Source of the DNA: Streptomyces triticagri
GTDB taxonomy: Bacteria; Actinomycetota; Actinomycetes; Streptomycetales; Streptomycetaceae
Length of the DNA stretch: 64,000 bases
NCBI RefSeq assembly: GCF_003429565.1
Contig: NZ_QUAK01000238.1
Location: 1 to 64,000, forward strand
Direction: 5' to 3'
The first letter of the stretch is position 1. Each line of letters begins with the position of its first letter. The notes beneath the pieces were generated by a model, which did no database searches, was not told the origin of the DNA, and saw nothing but the letters and a program-made list of their open reading frames with translations. The position numbers were made by a program, and so were the translations under genes. Positions 17,285 through 25,444 of the stretch are shown in pieces.

Positions 17285-19549
17285 GTGGGACTGACCGTAC
17301 GGCAGTTGCTGGATCTGCAGCTCGGCGGGCTCAAGGCGACCGTCGACGACTGGCAGTCCATGGCGCGCAGACTCCGCGCACTCGCCACGGGCACGGACGG
17401 CGACGCGGGAGCGAAGCAGCTCGACGCCCGGGCCCGCAAGGCGGACTGGAGCGGGGCAAATGCCCAGGTGGGCCGCGGCTTCGTGACCAGAACCGCCGGC
17501 GAGTTCAACGACGCGGCCGCCGCCGCCCGCAGCGTCCACGCCGTGCTGCGTGACGCCCACTCGGGCCTGACCCGGCACCAGGACGCGCTCGCCGCCGTCA
17601 TCGCCGACGCCACCCGCCGCAACATCCACATCAACGACAAGGGAGGCGCCCAGCCACCGTCCGCGCCGCCGGGAGTGCTGGCCCAGGAGGACCGGCCCGA
17701 AGGCCCCACGAAGAGTGAACTGGCCGCGGTGGAACAGCAGGTGGCCCGCATCCTGCGCGAGGCCGACGAGACCGACCGGGTCGCCGCGCGGGCGCTGCGC
17801 GCGCTGTCCCGTGACCGGCACGACTTCGCCGGACGCCCGGTCGCCGGCCTCGCGGACGCGGCGGCCCGGCAGGGCGCGGCGGACGCGAAGTACTGGGCCG
17901 CGAAGATCGCCCGCGGCGACGTGGCGGGCTGGAGCGACGACGAACTCGGCCGGTTCAACGAGATGTTGGGACTGCAGCGAGGGAACAGCGCCTTCACGGA
18001 GGCGTTCGCGGTGGCCCTCGGAGGACGCGGGACGCTCGAGTTCTGGCGCGACCTGTCCTCCCCTGAGGGCGGTGTCGACGCCGCCCGCTCCGGCCTGCTC
18101 GCCGACACCCAGGACCACCTGAGCATGACCCTGGCGAGCGCCACCCACAGCGAGAGCCCCGCGATGGACGCCTGGAAACGCGACGTCATCTCGGCGGGTG
18201 GCACGTACTTCCCGGGCGAGGGCAGGACGGGCACGGGCCCGTACGGATTCCAGATCATGAGCAGCCTCATGAACAAAGGGAGATACGAATCCGGGTTTCT
18301 GCGCGACTACGGCGAGGAGTTGATCGAGTTCGAGCGCCGCTACCCGGCCGACCCCGAGGTCGTCTGGCGCAGCCGCGCCACCCTCGACCACCCGCCGGAC
18401 GGCGCCCCGAACGATCCCATGGCCGGCTACCTCGAAGCCCTGGGGCACAACCCGGAGGCATCCCTGAAGTTCTTCAACGACGCCACCGGGGAGGGCCGGG
18501 ACGGGCTGGCCCGTACGGACAACTTCGACTACCTGGTCGGCAAGGGCGACGACGTACGGGCCTGGCCGCCCGGAGAGGACGGAGAACCGGTCGGCCACGA
18601 CAACCTCGGCCACGCACTCGAATCGGCCACGCTCGGTTACGCGTACGACGCCCGGAACCCTTCCCCGCCGCCGATGACCACCGCCGCGGACATCGAGGCA
18701 CGGGAGGCGAGGACGGCGCTGACGGCCCGGGTCGTCGATCACTACGGTTCGGCCGAGACGATCGACGCGCAGCCCGGCGTCCGGGACAGCCTGGCGCGCA
18801 TCGCGGCCGGGCACGTCGACAGCATCTCCTACACGATGGCCAACTTCGGCGGCAGCGGCGAACTCACGGACCGGGACGGGTTGTTCGACGCGAAGGGTCG
18901 CCATCTGGCCGACTTCGGCCAGTCGGACACGGTCAATTTCCTCACGGCACTTGCGTCCGAGAAGAGCTCCTACGACACGGTGTCCGCGGCCCAACAGGCG
19001 TACACGTCGAGCCTGATGGCGGCACAGGGCGACCGGCACGAGGACGCGATCGACGCGGGGATGGCGGGCACGGTCGTACACGGCCTGCTGGACGAGGCCC
19101 GCACGGAGGCCATCGGCAAGGAGTACGCGGACGAGGCCGACGAGCGCAACCGTGAGCTGGAGAAGCAGGGTGAGTGGCGTTCGTACGCGGTGGGGGCGTC
19201 GGTGGCGGTCGTCGCGGGCGCGGGTGCGGCGCTTGTGGTTCCGGCGGCGGGGGCTGCGGCGGTCGTCGCGCCCTTGGCCTTCGACGCGGCCCAGGGCGCG
19301 ACGGAAACGGCCTGGGCCACGAACACGATCGATTGGCTCAGTGCGCGTGAGTATGACAACAGCGAGGACGCGAGACAGGGCATTCAGCGTGCCCAGCGCG
19401 AGGGTGAACGTAATGCGATGGTGCCGTTACAGAATTTCGCAGAGGCGAGAGGGATGGGTCCTAAGGAGTTTAGAGATGTGGAACGGCGCGCCTATGTATC
19501 CTACGCCCAAGGTGGGCATTTCGCCGATTCGGACAATGCTCGCTTTTAG
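17285..19549 (+). CDS. Large WXG-domain protein, possible type VII effector; contains TTA codon
   Basis: 754 residues. N-terminal 115 residues are a WXG-type hairpin (KADWSGANAQVGRGF supplies WxG), followed by a linker, a coiled-coil-like stretch (EQQVARILREADETDR), a long helical middle, and a hydrophobic segment SVAVVAGAGAALVVPAAGAAAVVAPLAF near residues 639-666. The last 90 residues are less GC-rich and contain a TTA leucine codon (19427-19429, residue 715), so full-length translation should need the bldA tRNA. Such architecture resembles LXG/WXG toxins or large helical type VII cargo. The start is GTG 17285 after GAGGTGAGG. The toxin role is inference; no catalytic motif was recognised at the C-terminus. 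Confidence 0.7.
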   Translation: MGLTVRQLLDLQLGGLKATVDDWQSMARRLRALATGTDGDAGAKQLDARARKADWSGANAQVGRGFVTRTAGEFNDAAAAARSVHAVLRDAHSGLTRHQDALAAVIADATRRNIHINDKGGAQPPSAPPGVLAQEDRPEGPTKSELAAVEQQVARILREADETDRVAARALRALSRDRHDFAGRPVAGLADAAARQGAADAKYWAAKIARGDVAGWSDDELGRFNEMLGLQRGNSAFTEAFAVALGGRGTLEFWRDLSSPEGGVDAARSGLLADTQDHLSMTLASATHSESPAMDAWKRDVISAGGTYFPGEGRTGTGPYGFQIMSSLMNKGRYESGFLRDYGEELIEFERRYPADPEVVWRSRATLDHPPDGAPNDPMAGYLEALGHNPEASLKFFNDATGEGRDGLARTDNFDYLVGKGDDVRAWPPGEDGEPVGHDNLGHALESATLGYAYDARNPSPPPMTTAADIEAREARTALTARVVDHYGSAETIDAQPGVRDSLARIAAGHVDSISYTMANFGGSGELTDRDGLFDAKGRHLADFGQSDTVNFLTALASEKSSYDTVSAAQQAYTSSLMAAQGDRHEDAIDAGMAGTVVHGLLDEARTEAIGKEYADEADERNRELEKQGEWRSYAVGASVAVVAGAGAALVVPAAGAAAVVAPLAFDAAQGATETAWATNTIDWLSAREYDNSEDARQGIQRAQREGERNAMVPLQNFAEARGMGPKEFRDVERRAYVSYAQGGHFADSDNARF

Positions 19550-20213
19550 ATTGACCGTCTTCGTTTTCGCGCTACTGGCTGTGACTTCATGCACGTCGGG
19601 TCATGAGCGTGACGAGAAGGCCGGAGACAAGTGCCGCGCTGTGCTCGGGGAGGCTGGGGTTCGTTGGCTGAGTGAACGGGGCAACGGCTCGGGCGAGATT
19701 GCCATGGGTGGTGCAGACAGTGTCAAGCAGACCCGAGATCGATATCGGTCGCAGGTGTCAGCGTGGCATCCCGGTTCCCTTTCTGATTCGGTTCACGGTG
19801 ACTCGCAGGTTTGTAAGGCGCGGGCAGGAAAAGCGATTTCGGGGCGCTACCTGCAACTAAGTTTCGGCCCGTCCATCTTCCCGTTTGAGCACGAATTCGA
19901 CGCACCGTCGAGGGTGATCGGAGATCAGCGAGTCGTTAGCGCATCGTCGGGTGTAAAGCTTGTGTGGGGAAAGCTGGCGCCTGGTGGACGCGTTGTATAT
20001 CGAGTCATCGTCATGTGTGGCATCGAGCGAGCTGTACCGGAGCAAAAAACCCAGGTCCCCCTAGAAGGCACCATGACCGACACCCTCCCCGGGGCCGAAG
20101 GCCCCAAGGTTCACTTTCGGCACTTGCTGCACGCCACGCGCGTGGTCGTCGATGGGATGGGGTGTGTGAACAAGCCCGTCGTCCCGCGGGACGTCCCCGC
20201 GGCCGTACCGTGA
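19476..20213 (+). CDS. Putative lipoprotein downstream of WXG protein
   Basis: Lipobox VTSC preceded by the hydrophobic stretch LTVFVFALLAV, so a membrane-anchored lipoprotein exposed outside the cytoplasm. Two starts compete: ATG 19476 (AAGGAG 7 bases upstream, giving a 20-residue leader before the signal sequence) and ATG 19536 (a more normal signal peptide but poor ribosome site). Both overlap the upstream gene. GC is clearly lower than around it, with codons such as AGA, TTT and CTA that neighbours avoid. No known family. The position after a possible effector makes an immunity or accessory lipoprotein plausible (inference). Confidence 0.7.
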   Translation: MWNGAPMYPTPKVGISPIRTMLAFRLTVFVFALLAVTSCTSGHERDEKAGDKCRAVLGEAGVRWLSERGNGSGEIAMGGADSVKQTRDRYRSQVSAWHPGSLSDSVHGDSQVCKARAGKAISGRYLQLSFGPSIFPFEHEFDAPSRVIGDQRVVSASSGVKLVWGKLAPGGRVVYRVIVMCGIERAVPEQKTQVPLEGTMTDTLPGAEGPKVHFRHLLHATRVVVDGMGCVNKPVVPRDVPAAVP

Positions 20214-20217
20214 GGGG

Positions 20218-20751
20218 ATGACCGAGCATCGTGAACGGGTCCGAATATCCGCAGAGGGAATCGTCCTGCGGGAGTGGGACGACGCGGACCTGCCCGCCCT
20301 GCGCGAGCTCTTCGACGACCCGGACGTCGGTTACCGCACGCCACTGGCCGTCCCCTTCGACGATGCCGCCGCACGCGAGTACCTGGACATGATCCGCAGG
20401 AAGCGGGCCGAAGGAACCCGGCTGCACCTGGCGATCACCACGGACGGCGACACCCCACTGGGCGAGGTGCTGGTGAACTGCGCGCGGGGATCGATCGGTT
20501 ACGCCATCGGCGCGGCGCACCGTGGTCAGGGCCTCGCCGGCCGGGCCACCCGCCTGCTGACCGCGTACGCCCACGAGACGCTCGGTCTGGCGCGAGTGCT
20601 GCTCGAGATCGAGCCGGACAACCGGCCCAGCATGGCCGTCGCCCGCTCGGCCGGTTATGAGGAGCTGGACGTGCCACCGGAGAAGGTGGTGGAGAAGGGC
20701 CGCCCCCTGATCCTGCACGTCTGGCAGCACACGGCGACCACCCATGACTGA
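20218..20751 (+). CDS. GNAT family N-acetyltransferase (RimJ/RimL-like)
   Basis: 177 residues. N-terminal IVLREWDDADLPALRELF and the acetyl-CoA binding motif IGYAIGAAHRGQGLAGRATR, then LEIEPDNRPSMAVARSAGYEE, are characteristic of the RimJ/RimL branch that acetylates amino groups of proteins or small molecules. ATG at 20218 is 4 bp after the lipoprotein stop; its own stop overlaps the next acetyltransferase by 8 bp, so the pair is co-translated. Substrate unknown. Confidence 0.88.
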   Translation: MTEHRERVRISAEGIVLREWDDADLPALRELFDDPDVGYRTPLAVPFDDAAAREYLDMIRRKRAEGTRLHLAITTDGDTPLGEVLVNCARGSIGYAIGAAHRGQGLAGRATRLLTAYAHETLGLARVLLEIEPDNRPSMAVARSAGYEELDVPPEKVVEKGRPLILHVWQHTATTHD

Positions 20752-21298
20752 CCCCGTCTCCCGCCCCGGGGCCCGGTGGCGGACCGACCTCCTGGCCCTC
20801 GTCCCGCTGCGGGTCGAGCACGCGGAGGAGATGGCGGAGGTGTTGTCCGACCCCGCGCTGCACACGTTCATGGGCGGGGAGCCGTCGGACGCGAAGGCTC
20901 TGCGCCGCCGGTACGAACGCCTGGTCGCCGGCTCCCCGGACCCCGCGGTCACCTGGTGCAACTGGGTCCTGGAATGGCGCGCCACCGGTGAGCTCACCGG
21001 CACCGTTCAGGCCACCGTGACAACTGTCACCTCGACAACCACCACCCCGACAGCCACCAGCCCCCGCACCCCCACCGCAGAGATCGCCTGGGTCGTGGGG
21101 ACCGCCTGGCAGGGCCGGGGTATCGCCAAGGACGCGGCGCGCGCTCTCGTCGAGCTGTTGCGGGAGCAGTACGGCGTCACCGTCGTCGTCGCGCATGTGC
21201 ACCCCGAGCACCACGCATCGGCAGCCGTCGCCGCCGCGGCCGGCCTGGAGCCGACCGACCGTATGCACGACGGCGAGCGACGCTGGCAGCGCGGCTGA
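20744..21298 (+). CDS. GNAT family N-acetyltransferase with Thr-rich insertion
   Basis: 184 residues, same superfamily as the preceding gene: LVPLRVEHAEEMAEVLSD, then AEIAWVVGTAWQGRGIAKDAARALVEL as the acetyl-CoA loop, and HPEHHASAAVAAAAGLEPT. Between beta strands 3 and 4 there is an unusual insertion of about 20 residues, nearly all Thr, Val, Pro and Ser (TVTTVTSTTTTPTATSPRTP). It overlaps the upstream gene by 8 bp. Target unknown. Confidence 0.87.
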   Translation: MTDPVSRPGARWRTDLLALVPLRVEHAEEMAEVLSDPALHTFMGGEPSDAKALRRRYERLVAGSPDPAVTWCNWVLEWRATGELTGTVQATVTTVTSTTTTPTATSPRTPTAEIAWVVGTAWQGRGIAKDAARALVELLREQYGVTVVVAHVHPEHHASAAVAAAAGLEPTDRMHDGERRWQRG

Positions 21299-21504
21299 TT
21301 CCACACCCCATTCGCTCCGCCCAATTCGCCCCGCCCACACCCCCGTCTCCCACTCCTCGCCGGGACAGGTTCGCTCGACGGATTCGCACACCGCGACGGA
21401 TTCGCCCACTCCGATGAGTTCACGCGGCGCGCACGGTCTACCGCTGTGTGACCGCGAACGGTGCGGGCGGAGGGCCCGTGCACAGGGCGGCAGGAGGCAG
21501 AGCG

Positions 21505-21981
21505 ATGCAGCAGAAGATCAGGCCATGTCTGTGGTTCGACACCGAGGCGGAGGAGGCGGCGAACTTCTACGTCTCCGTCTTCGACAATTCCCGGATCGTG
21601 GGGATCGAGCGGTACGGCAAGGAGGGCATGCGTGACGACGGTTCGGTGATGACCGTCGACTTCGAGTTGGACGGCCAGCAGTACCAGGCGCTGAACGGCG
21701 GGCCGGAGTTCAAGTTCAACGAGGCGATCTCGCTCAGCGTGGACTGCGCGGACCAGAAGGAGGTCGACGACCTCTGGGAGAAGCTCATCGAGGGCGGCGG
21801 CGAGCCCGGCCCGTGCGGCTGGCTCAAGGACAAGTACGGCCTGTCCTGGCAGATCGTCCCGAGGGCCCTGGTGGAGCTGCTGTCCGACCCGGACGAGGAG
21901 AAGTCCGGCCGTGTGATGAAGGCGATGCTCGCCATGGGCAAGATCGACGTCCAGGCTCTGCAGGCTGCCTACGACGGCTGA
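21505..21981 (+). CDS. VOC superfamily protein, PhnB/3-dmu-9_3-mt type
   Basis: 158 residues with the PhnB-like glyoxalase fold: [29 protein letters not shown] at the N-terminus, [22 protein letters not shown] in the middle, and [26 protein letters not shown] near the end. AGGAGG at 21492-21497 fixes ATG 21505. Members of this family are dimeric, without a settled reaction. It is followed by a convergent SDR gene after 31 bp. Confidence 0.88.
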   Translation: MQQKIRPCLWFDTEAEEAANFYVSVFDNSRIVGIERYGKEGMRDDGSVMTVDFELDGQQYQALNGGPEFKFNEAISLSVDCADQKEVDDLWEKLIEGGGEPGPCGWLKDKYGLSWQIVPRALVELLSDPDEEKSGRVMKAMLAMGKIDVQALQAAYDG

Positions 21982-22012
21982 CGCCGCCACCGGCGTACGT
22001 GGAGCGCGCGGG

Positions 22013-22942
22013 TCAGGAACCGGATCCGTTCCGCTGCGCTGCCACCGCCGGAAAGGCCACGCCGGTGAGCTCCTCGGAGACGGTCCACAGCCGTTCCTGA
22101 GCGGTCCGGTCGTGGGAGTCGGCGCTGGAGGTGACCAGCTTCGGGTGGCCGCGCATCTCTCCCCGGCCGCCGGGCCCGTAGTACCGACCACCGGTCACGG
22201 CCGGATCGGTGGCGGCGCGCAGGGTCGGCAGCGCGCCCATCTCGGCCTTCTGTGTGTACAGCGGCGCGAGCCGGGTGGCGGGTACGCGGATGACGGTGGG
22301 TGCGTTGCGCAGGAGGTCGGTGTTGGAGGCGCCGGGGTGGGCGGCCACCGCGATCGTGGTGCCGTTCGGTGCGAGCCGGCGCTGCAGCGCGTAAGTGAAC
22401 ATCAGATTGGCGAGTTTGGCCTGACCGTAGGCGGCGATGCGGCTGTACGAGCGTTCCCACTGCAGGTCGTCGAAGTGGATGGCGGCCCGGATGCGGTGGC
22501 CCATGCTGCTCACCGTCACGACGCGGGATCCGGGGACGGGCAGCAGCCGGTCGAGGAGCAGGCCGGTCAGCGCGAAGTGCCCGAGGTGATTGGTGCCGAA
22601 CTGCAGCTCGAAGCCGTCGGCGGTGGTCCGGCGCGGGGTGTGCATCACGCCCGCGTTGTTGATCAGGAGGTCGATGCGCGGGTGGGACGCGCGGAGTTCG
22701 GCCGCCGCGGACCGGATCGAGTCCAGGGAGGCCAGGTCGAGCGCCTGGACGGTGACGTCGCCCGAGATGCGGGCGGCGGCCCGCTCGCCCTTGTCGACGT
22801 CGCGGACCGCGAGGACCACCTTCGCTCCGCGCTCCGCGAGCATCCGGGCGGTCTCGAAACCGAGGCCGGTGTTGGCGCCGGTCACGATCGCCACCCGGCC
22901 GTGCTGGTCGGGGATGCGCTGCTCGGTCCAGTTGCCGTTCAT
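22013..22942 (-). CDS. Short-chain dehydrogenase/reductase (retinol dehydrogenase-like)
   Basis: 309-residue NAD(P)-dependent oxidoreductase. Cofactor motif TGANTGLG (residues 21-28), NNAG, and the catalytic Ser in SSMGH with YGQAK (Tyr-x3-Lys) downstream. It belongs to the branch often named protochlorophyllide reductase/retinol dehydrogenase-like, with a longer C-terminal lid containing GRYYGPGGRGEMRG. Starts at 22942 and is divergent from a TetR gene; three palindromes in the 122-bp gap imply that TetR controls it. The substrate is probably a small lipophilic ketone or alcohol. Confidence 0.9.
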   Translation of the reverse strand: MNGNWTEQRIPDQHGRVAIVTGANTGLGFETARMLAERGAKVVLAVRDVDKGERAAARISGDVTVQALDLASLDSIRSAAAELRASHPRIDLLINNAGVMHTPRRTTADGFELQFGTNHLGHFALTGLLLDRLLPVPGSRVVTVSSMGHRIRAAIHFDDLQWERSYSRIAAYGQAKLANLMFTYALQRRLAPNGTTIAVAAHPGASNTDLLRNAPTVIRVPATRLAPLYTQKAEMGALPTLRAATDPAVTGGRYYGPGGRGEMRGHPKLVTSSADSHDRTAQERLWTVSEELTGVAFPAVAAQRNGSGS

Positions 22943-22956
22943 GACCCACTCCTAAA

Positions 22957-23023
22957 GAACCGCCGGTCTGTTACACTGCAAACATAAGAGACCGCCGGTC
23001 TTCAGTCAAGAGACCGGTGGTCT
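22957..23023. promoter_or_regulatory. Triple TetR-type operator
   Basis: Three near-identical 13-bp palindromes: 22957-22969 (GAACCGCCGGTCT), 22989-23001 (AGACCGCCGGTCT, perfect) and 23011-23023 (AGACCGGTGGTCT). Start spacing is 32 and 22 bp, three and two helical turns, so dimers would bind one face. Located between the divergent SDR and TetR genes. Confidence 0.8.
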
Positions 23024-23064
23024 GCAAGCTAGGGTGAAGGTGTGAGATTCACTGGGGTGAGGGT

Positions 23065-23739
23065 GTGACATTCAAGCGGGCGCGAAGCGAGGAGCAGCGG
23101 GAGATCCGCCGCAGGGCGATCCTGGACACGGCGGCGGCGATGCTCGACGAGATGCCCGTGGCCGAGGTGAGTCTCAACGAACTCAGCCGACGGGTGGGCC
23201 TGGCCAAGTCGAACGTCCTGCGGTACTTCGAGTCACGCGAGGCGGTCCTGCTCGAACTGCTCGACGTCTTCCTGGAGCGCTGGCTCACCGAGCTGGCCGA
23301 CGAACTGGCCGCGGGCGTCGACGCGCATGCAGGGCCGGAGGAGCGGGCGCGTGAGCTGGCCGAAGTGCTGAGCCGATCCCTGGCGGACCGCACGGTGCTG
23401 TGCGACCTCTTCGGCGCGCAGGGCGGTGTGCTCGAGCACAATGTCTCGGTCGAGGTGGTCAAGCGGCACAAGCGTTCCTCGCTCGCGCGGCTCACCACCA
23501 TGACCGATCTCGTACGCCGCCACGTGCCCGAACTCGGCGCCGGCGCACAGCTGTTCTGCCTGATGAGCCTGGTCTCGGCGGGCGCCCTGTCGGCGTACGT
23601 GCCGCCGCCCCCGAGCCTCCTTGCCGCCTACGCGGACGAACCCGCGCTCGGTGCGCTCCACCTGGAGCTGGACGAGGCCCTGCGCGCCTCGTTCACCGCG
23701 ACGCTCCTCGGCGCGCTGCCACGCGACTTGAAAGCCTGA
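23065..23739 (+). CDS. TetR family transcriptional regulator
   Basis: 224 residues, N-terminal helix-turn-helix with VSLNELSRRVGLAKSNVLRYFESREAVLLELL (about residues 36-67), C-terminal ligand domain like the TetR_C_17 type (LADRTVLCDLFGAQGGVLEHNVS). The start is GTG 23065. Divergent from the SDR gene; the three palindromes between them are most simply its own operators, giving joint repression of itself and the SDR gene. Confidence 0.9.
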   Translation: MTFKRARSEEQREIRRRAILDTAAAMLDEMPVAEVSLNELSRRVGLAKSNVLRYFESREAVLLELLDVFLERWLTELADELAAGVDAHAGPEERARELAEVLSRSLADRTVLCDLFGAQGGVLEHNVSVEVVKRHKRSSLARLTTMTDLVRRHVPELGAGAQLFCLMSLVSAGALSAYVPPPPSLLAAYADEPALGALHLELDEALRASFTATLLGALPRDLKA

Positions 23740-23782
23740 AAGCCGAGAGCGATCCCGTCGAGCCGTCTCGCCTCCTCGCGAG

Positions 23783-23875
23783 ACCTCGGGTCCCGATGAG
23801 ACGACCGAGGGCACCTCGGATCTCGAGGAGATCTCGGACCCCGAAGAGCCCTCGGATCCCGAAGAGACATCGGAG
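23783..23875 (+). repeat. 18-bp degenerate tandem repeat next to tRNA-Cys
   Basis: Four 18-bp units of the type ACCTCGGATCCCGAAGAG at 23783-23800, 23813-23830, 23831-23848 and 23849-23866, with a 12-bp spacer after the first and a half unit running into the tRNA 3' end. It lies in the transcribed downstream region of the tRNA gene. No CRISPR spacing. Confidence 0.7.
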
Positions 23876-23945
23876 GCCGTGGCGGGAATCGAACCCGCGT
23901 AACTCGCTTTGCAGGCGAGCCCCTCAACCACTCGGGCACACGGCC
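23875..23945 (-). tRNA. tRNA-Cys (GCA)
   Basis: Folds completely: 7-bp acceptor GGCCGTG/CACGGCC, D-arm with CCC/GGG, anticodon stem CTCGC/GCGAG with loop CTGCAAA (anticodon GCA), T-arm GCGGG-TTCGATT-CCCGC. 71 bases, CCA not encoded. The IS481-type transposon is inserted 60 bp upstream of its 5' end and could influence its promoter. Confidence 0.95.
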
Positions 23946-23999
23946 GTGTCATGCTCCGCGCCGTCCGTGCCAAGCAGGACCGTCGGCGCCGGTCCCGAC

Positions 24000-24005
24000 G
24001 CTAGG
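24000..24005. repeat. Left target site duplication GCTAGG
   Basis: GCTAGG directly outside the left inverted repeat; identical to 29123-29128. The NCTAGN form is the known target preference of IS481-family elements. Confidence 0.85.
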
Positions 24006-24030
24006 TGTATTGACCACGAGCGTTGTTGAC
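24006..24030 (+). repeat. Left terminal inverted repeat of the IS481-type transposon
   Basis: TGTATTGACC at the outer end, GTTGTTGAC at the inner end, six variable bases between. About 21 of 25 positions match the right repeat. Confidence 0.85.
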
Positions 24031-24125
24031 AGTGTCGGGGGAGCGGCTGTTGGGGTGCTCGCTGCGCGGAGTTCCGGGCATCGGGACAGCCCACGTCCAC
24101 CTTTCCCCAGACCAGGCTGCATGCG

Positions 24126-24203
24126 GCTGAGCTGACCTCGGGCACCGGACACGACCGCTTCGACTTCACCATCGGGTCGATCCTCAACGGCCTCGCACGC
24201 TGA
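24126..24203 (+). pseudogene. C-terminal relic of a TetR family regulator
   Basis: The frame reads AELTSGTGHDRFDFTIGSIL then NGLAR and stop, matching the typical TetR C-terminus (RFDFGLDRLLDGI). No helix-turn-helix upstream in any frame, so only the last 25 codons survive. Confidence 0.55.
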
Positions 24204-24688
24204 CCACATCGGATGCGCTGAGGTCCTGTCCGGGCGCCTGCCCCCAGCCGACGTCGCCACAGTGCACCGCCCGCGTGGCAACGAAGCGCTCCCCAGGCTG
24301 GTTCGTGCCGTGAGGTACGAGGGGTGAGGCCGTAGCGGCGTTTCAACAGGGGGTTTCGGCGGCCCAGTGCCACCCAGCCCGAACCTGCTGAGCCGCTACA
24401 GCTTCACCGCCCCGAAACCGGTCGCCGGCGCCCTGCGCCCGCTGCGCGACCCGGACACGACGGAGGTGGACGAGGACGACGGGAGCGGTCGAGAAGTGAC
24501 GGGCGGTGTCTGACCGGCGGCGCAGGAGATGGGCGGGCTGCCGGATGACGGCCAAGGCCGAGAAGTTGAGGTTGAAAGGCTGCTCATTCCGCCCGGCGTG
24601 CCACTCGGTGTCGCCTCTGAGGCGTCCGGGGTGTCGTTCGCGGTGGCCTTCATGAGCCGATGACCTGATGGCTGAGGGGCTGCGAGGT

Positions 24689-25294
24689 TCATTCGCCGGG
24701 GGCGAGGGCCCGCCAGCCGTTCTCAAGGAGATCGAAGGCGACGGTGATCGCCTGGCGGAGGTCGTCGTGTCCGCGGGCCGCGCGGGGCGCTTCGAGGGCG
24801 AAGTGGGCCAGGGCGGTGCAGGCAGGGTCGTCGGCCGGCCGGCTGCTCTCCTCGGCGATGGCCTGGGCCAGGGCGGCGGTGTGGCGCAGCCACATGCCCT
24901 GTGAGTAGTCGCGCAGGGCCGGCGTGCTGTTCACGAGGTCGAGGTACGCGGTGAAACGGGCGTCACCGCCTGCCGTGGCCATACGAGAGTGCAACGCGTG
25001 CTCGCGCAGCGCCGCGGGAATCGACTGGCCCTTGGGGCGTTCGCGTACGGCGGCGAGCAGGTGCGCCTCCCGGTCCGCTTCCTCGTCGAAGACGAGGGCT
25101 TCCTTGACCGGGAAGTGCTTGAACAGCGTGGTGGTGGACACATCGGCGGCCTCCGCGATCTCGCGGATGCCGACGTCGTCGTAGCCGCGCTCCAGGAACA
25201 GGCGCAGCGCGGCGTCGGCGATGGCCTGGCGGGTGGCGGCCTTCTTGCGCTCGCGGCGTCCCACTGGTGCGGAGCCGTTCTCGGTGTCGCTCAT
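24689..25294 (-). CDS. TetR family regulator of the transposon cassette
   Basis: 201 residues. N-terminal ATRQAIADAALRLFLERGYDDVGIREIAEAADVSTTTLFKHFPVKEALVF is a canonical TetR helix-turn-helix (about residues 20-70). The C-terminal domain resembles the MftR-like/TetR_C_17 group. Divergent from the MFS exporter across 150 bp, so it very probably represses that exporter and itself and is released by the exported drug. It is carried by the transposon and so travels with its target genes. Confidence 0.9.
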   Translation of the reverse strand: MSDTENGSAPVGRRERKKAATRQAIADAALRLFLERGYDDVGIREIAEAADVSTTTLFKHFPVKEALVFDEEADREAHLLAAVRERPKGQSIPAALREHALHSRMATAGGDARFTAYLDLVNSTPALRDYSQGMWLRHTAALAQAIAEESSRPADDPACTALAHFALEAPRAARGHDDLRQAITVAFDLLENGWRALAPGE

Positions 25295-25333
25295 GCTCGA
25301 ACTCTACCCCGTCGGGTTGCCCGGTTACAAAAG

Positions 25334-25364
25334 TTGAGCAGTTGCACTTATTGAGCCGTTGTGC
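25334..25364. promoter_or_regulatory. Direct repeat in the divergent TetR/MFS gap, candidate operator
   Basis: TTGAGCAGTTGCAC at 25334-25347 and TTGAGCCGTTGTGC at 25351-25364, 11 of 14 identical, 17 bp apart. The AT-richer sequence around it (TTACAAAAGTTGAGC) is the likely promoter zone of both genes. Confidence 0.5.
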
Positions 25365-25444
25365 TCTTCTGGAGTGGTCGCCGTGGGGGCACAGTCCGGC
25401 GGCCCTCTTCTTCCGTTCCTCGTCTCCGAAAGGGGTGATCAGGC

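Larger units (their letters stand above)
23946..24688. other. Region without an intact gene; left part of the transposon with gene relics
   Basis: 743 bp. The first 60 bp are the tRNA-Cys upstream region and the left target duplication. The rest is inside the transposon and shows only decayed coding sequence: the C-terminus of a TetR gene (24126-24203), a 48-codon open frame (24367-24513) and a fragment ending ASGVSFAVAFMSR before a stop at 24663. No functional RNA recognised. Confidence 0.6.

Noticed and set aside
23783-23866. Possible CRISPR array
   Set aside because: Units are contiguous 18-mers with no unique spacers of constant length and no cas genes.
24396-24692. 98-codon minus-strand frame in the left arm of the transposon
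   Set aside because: Ser/Pro/Thr-rich without motif, overlapping the TetR end; more likely a shadow in decayed sequence.
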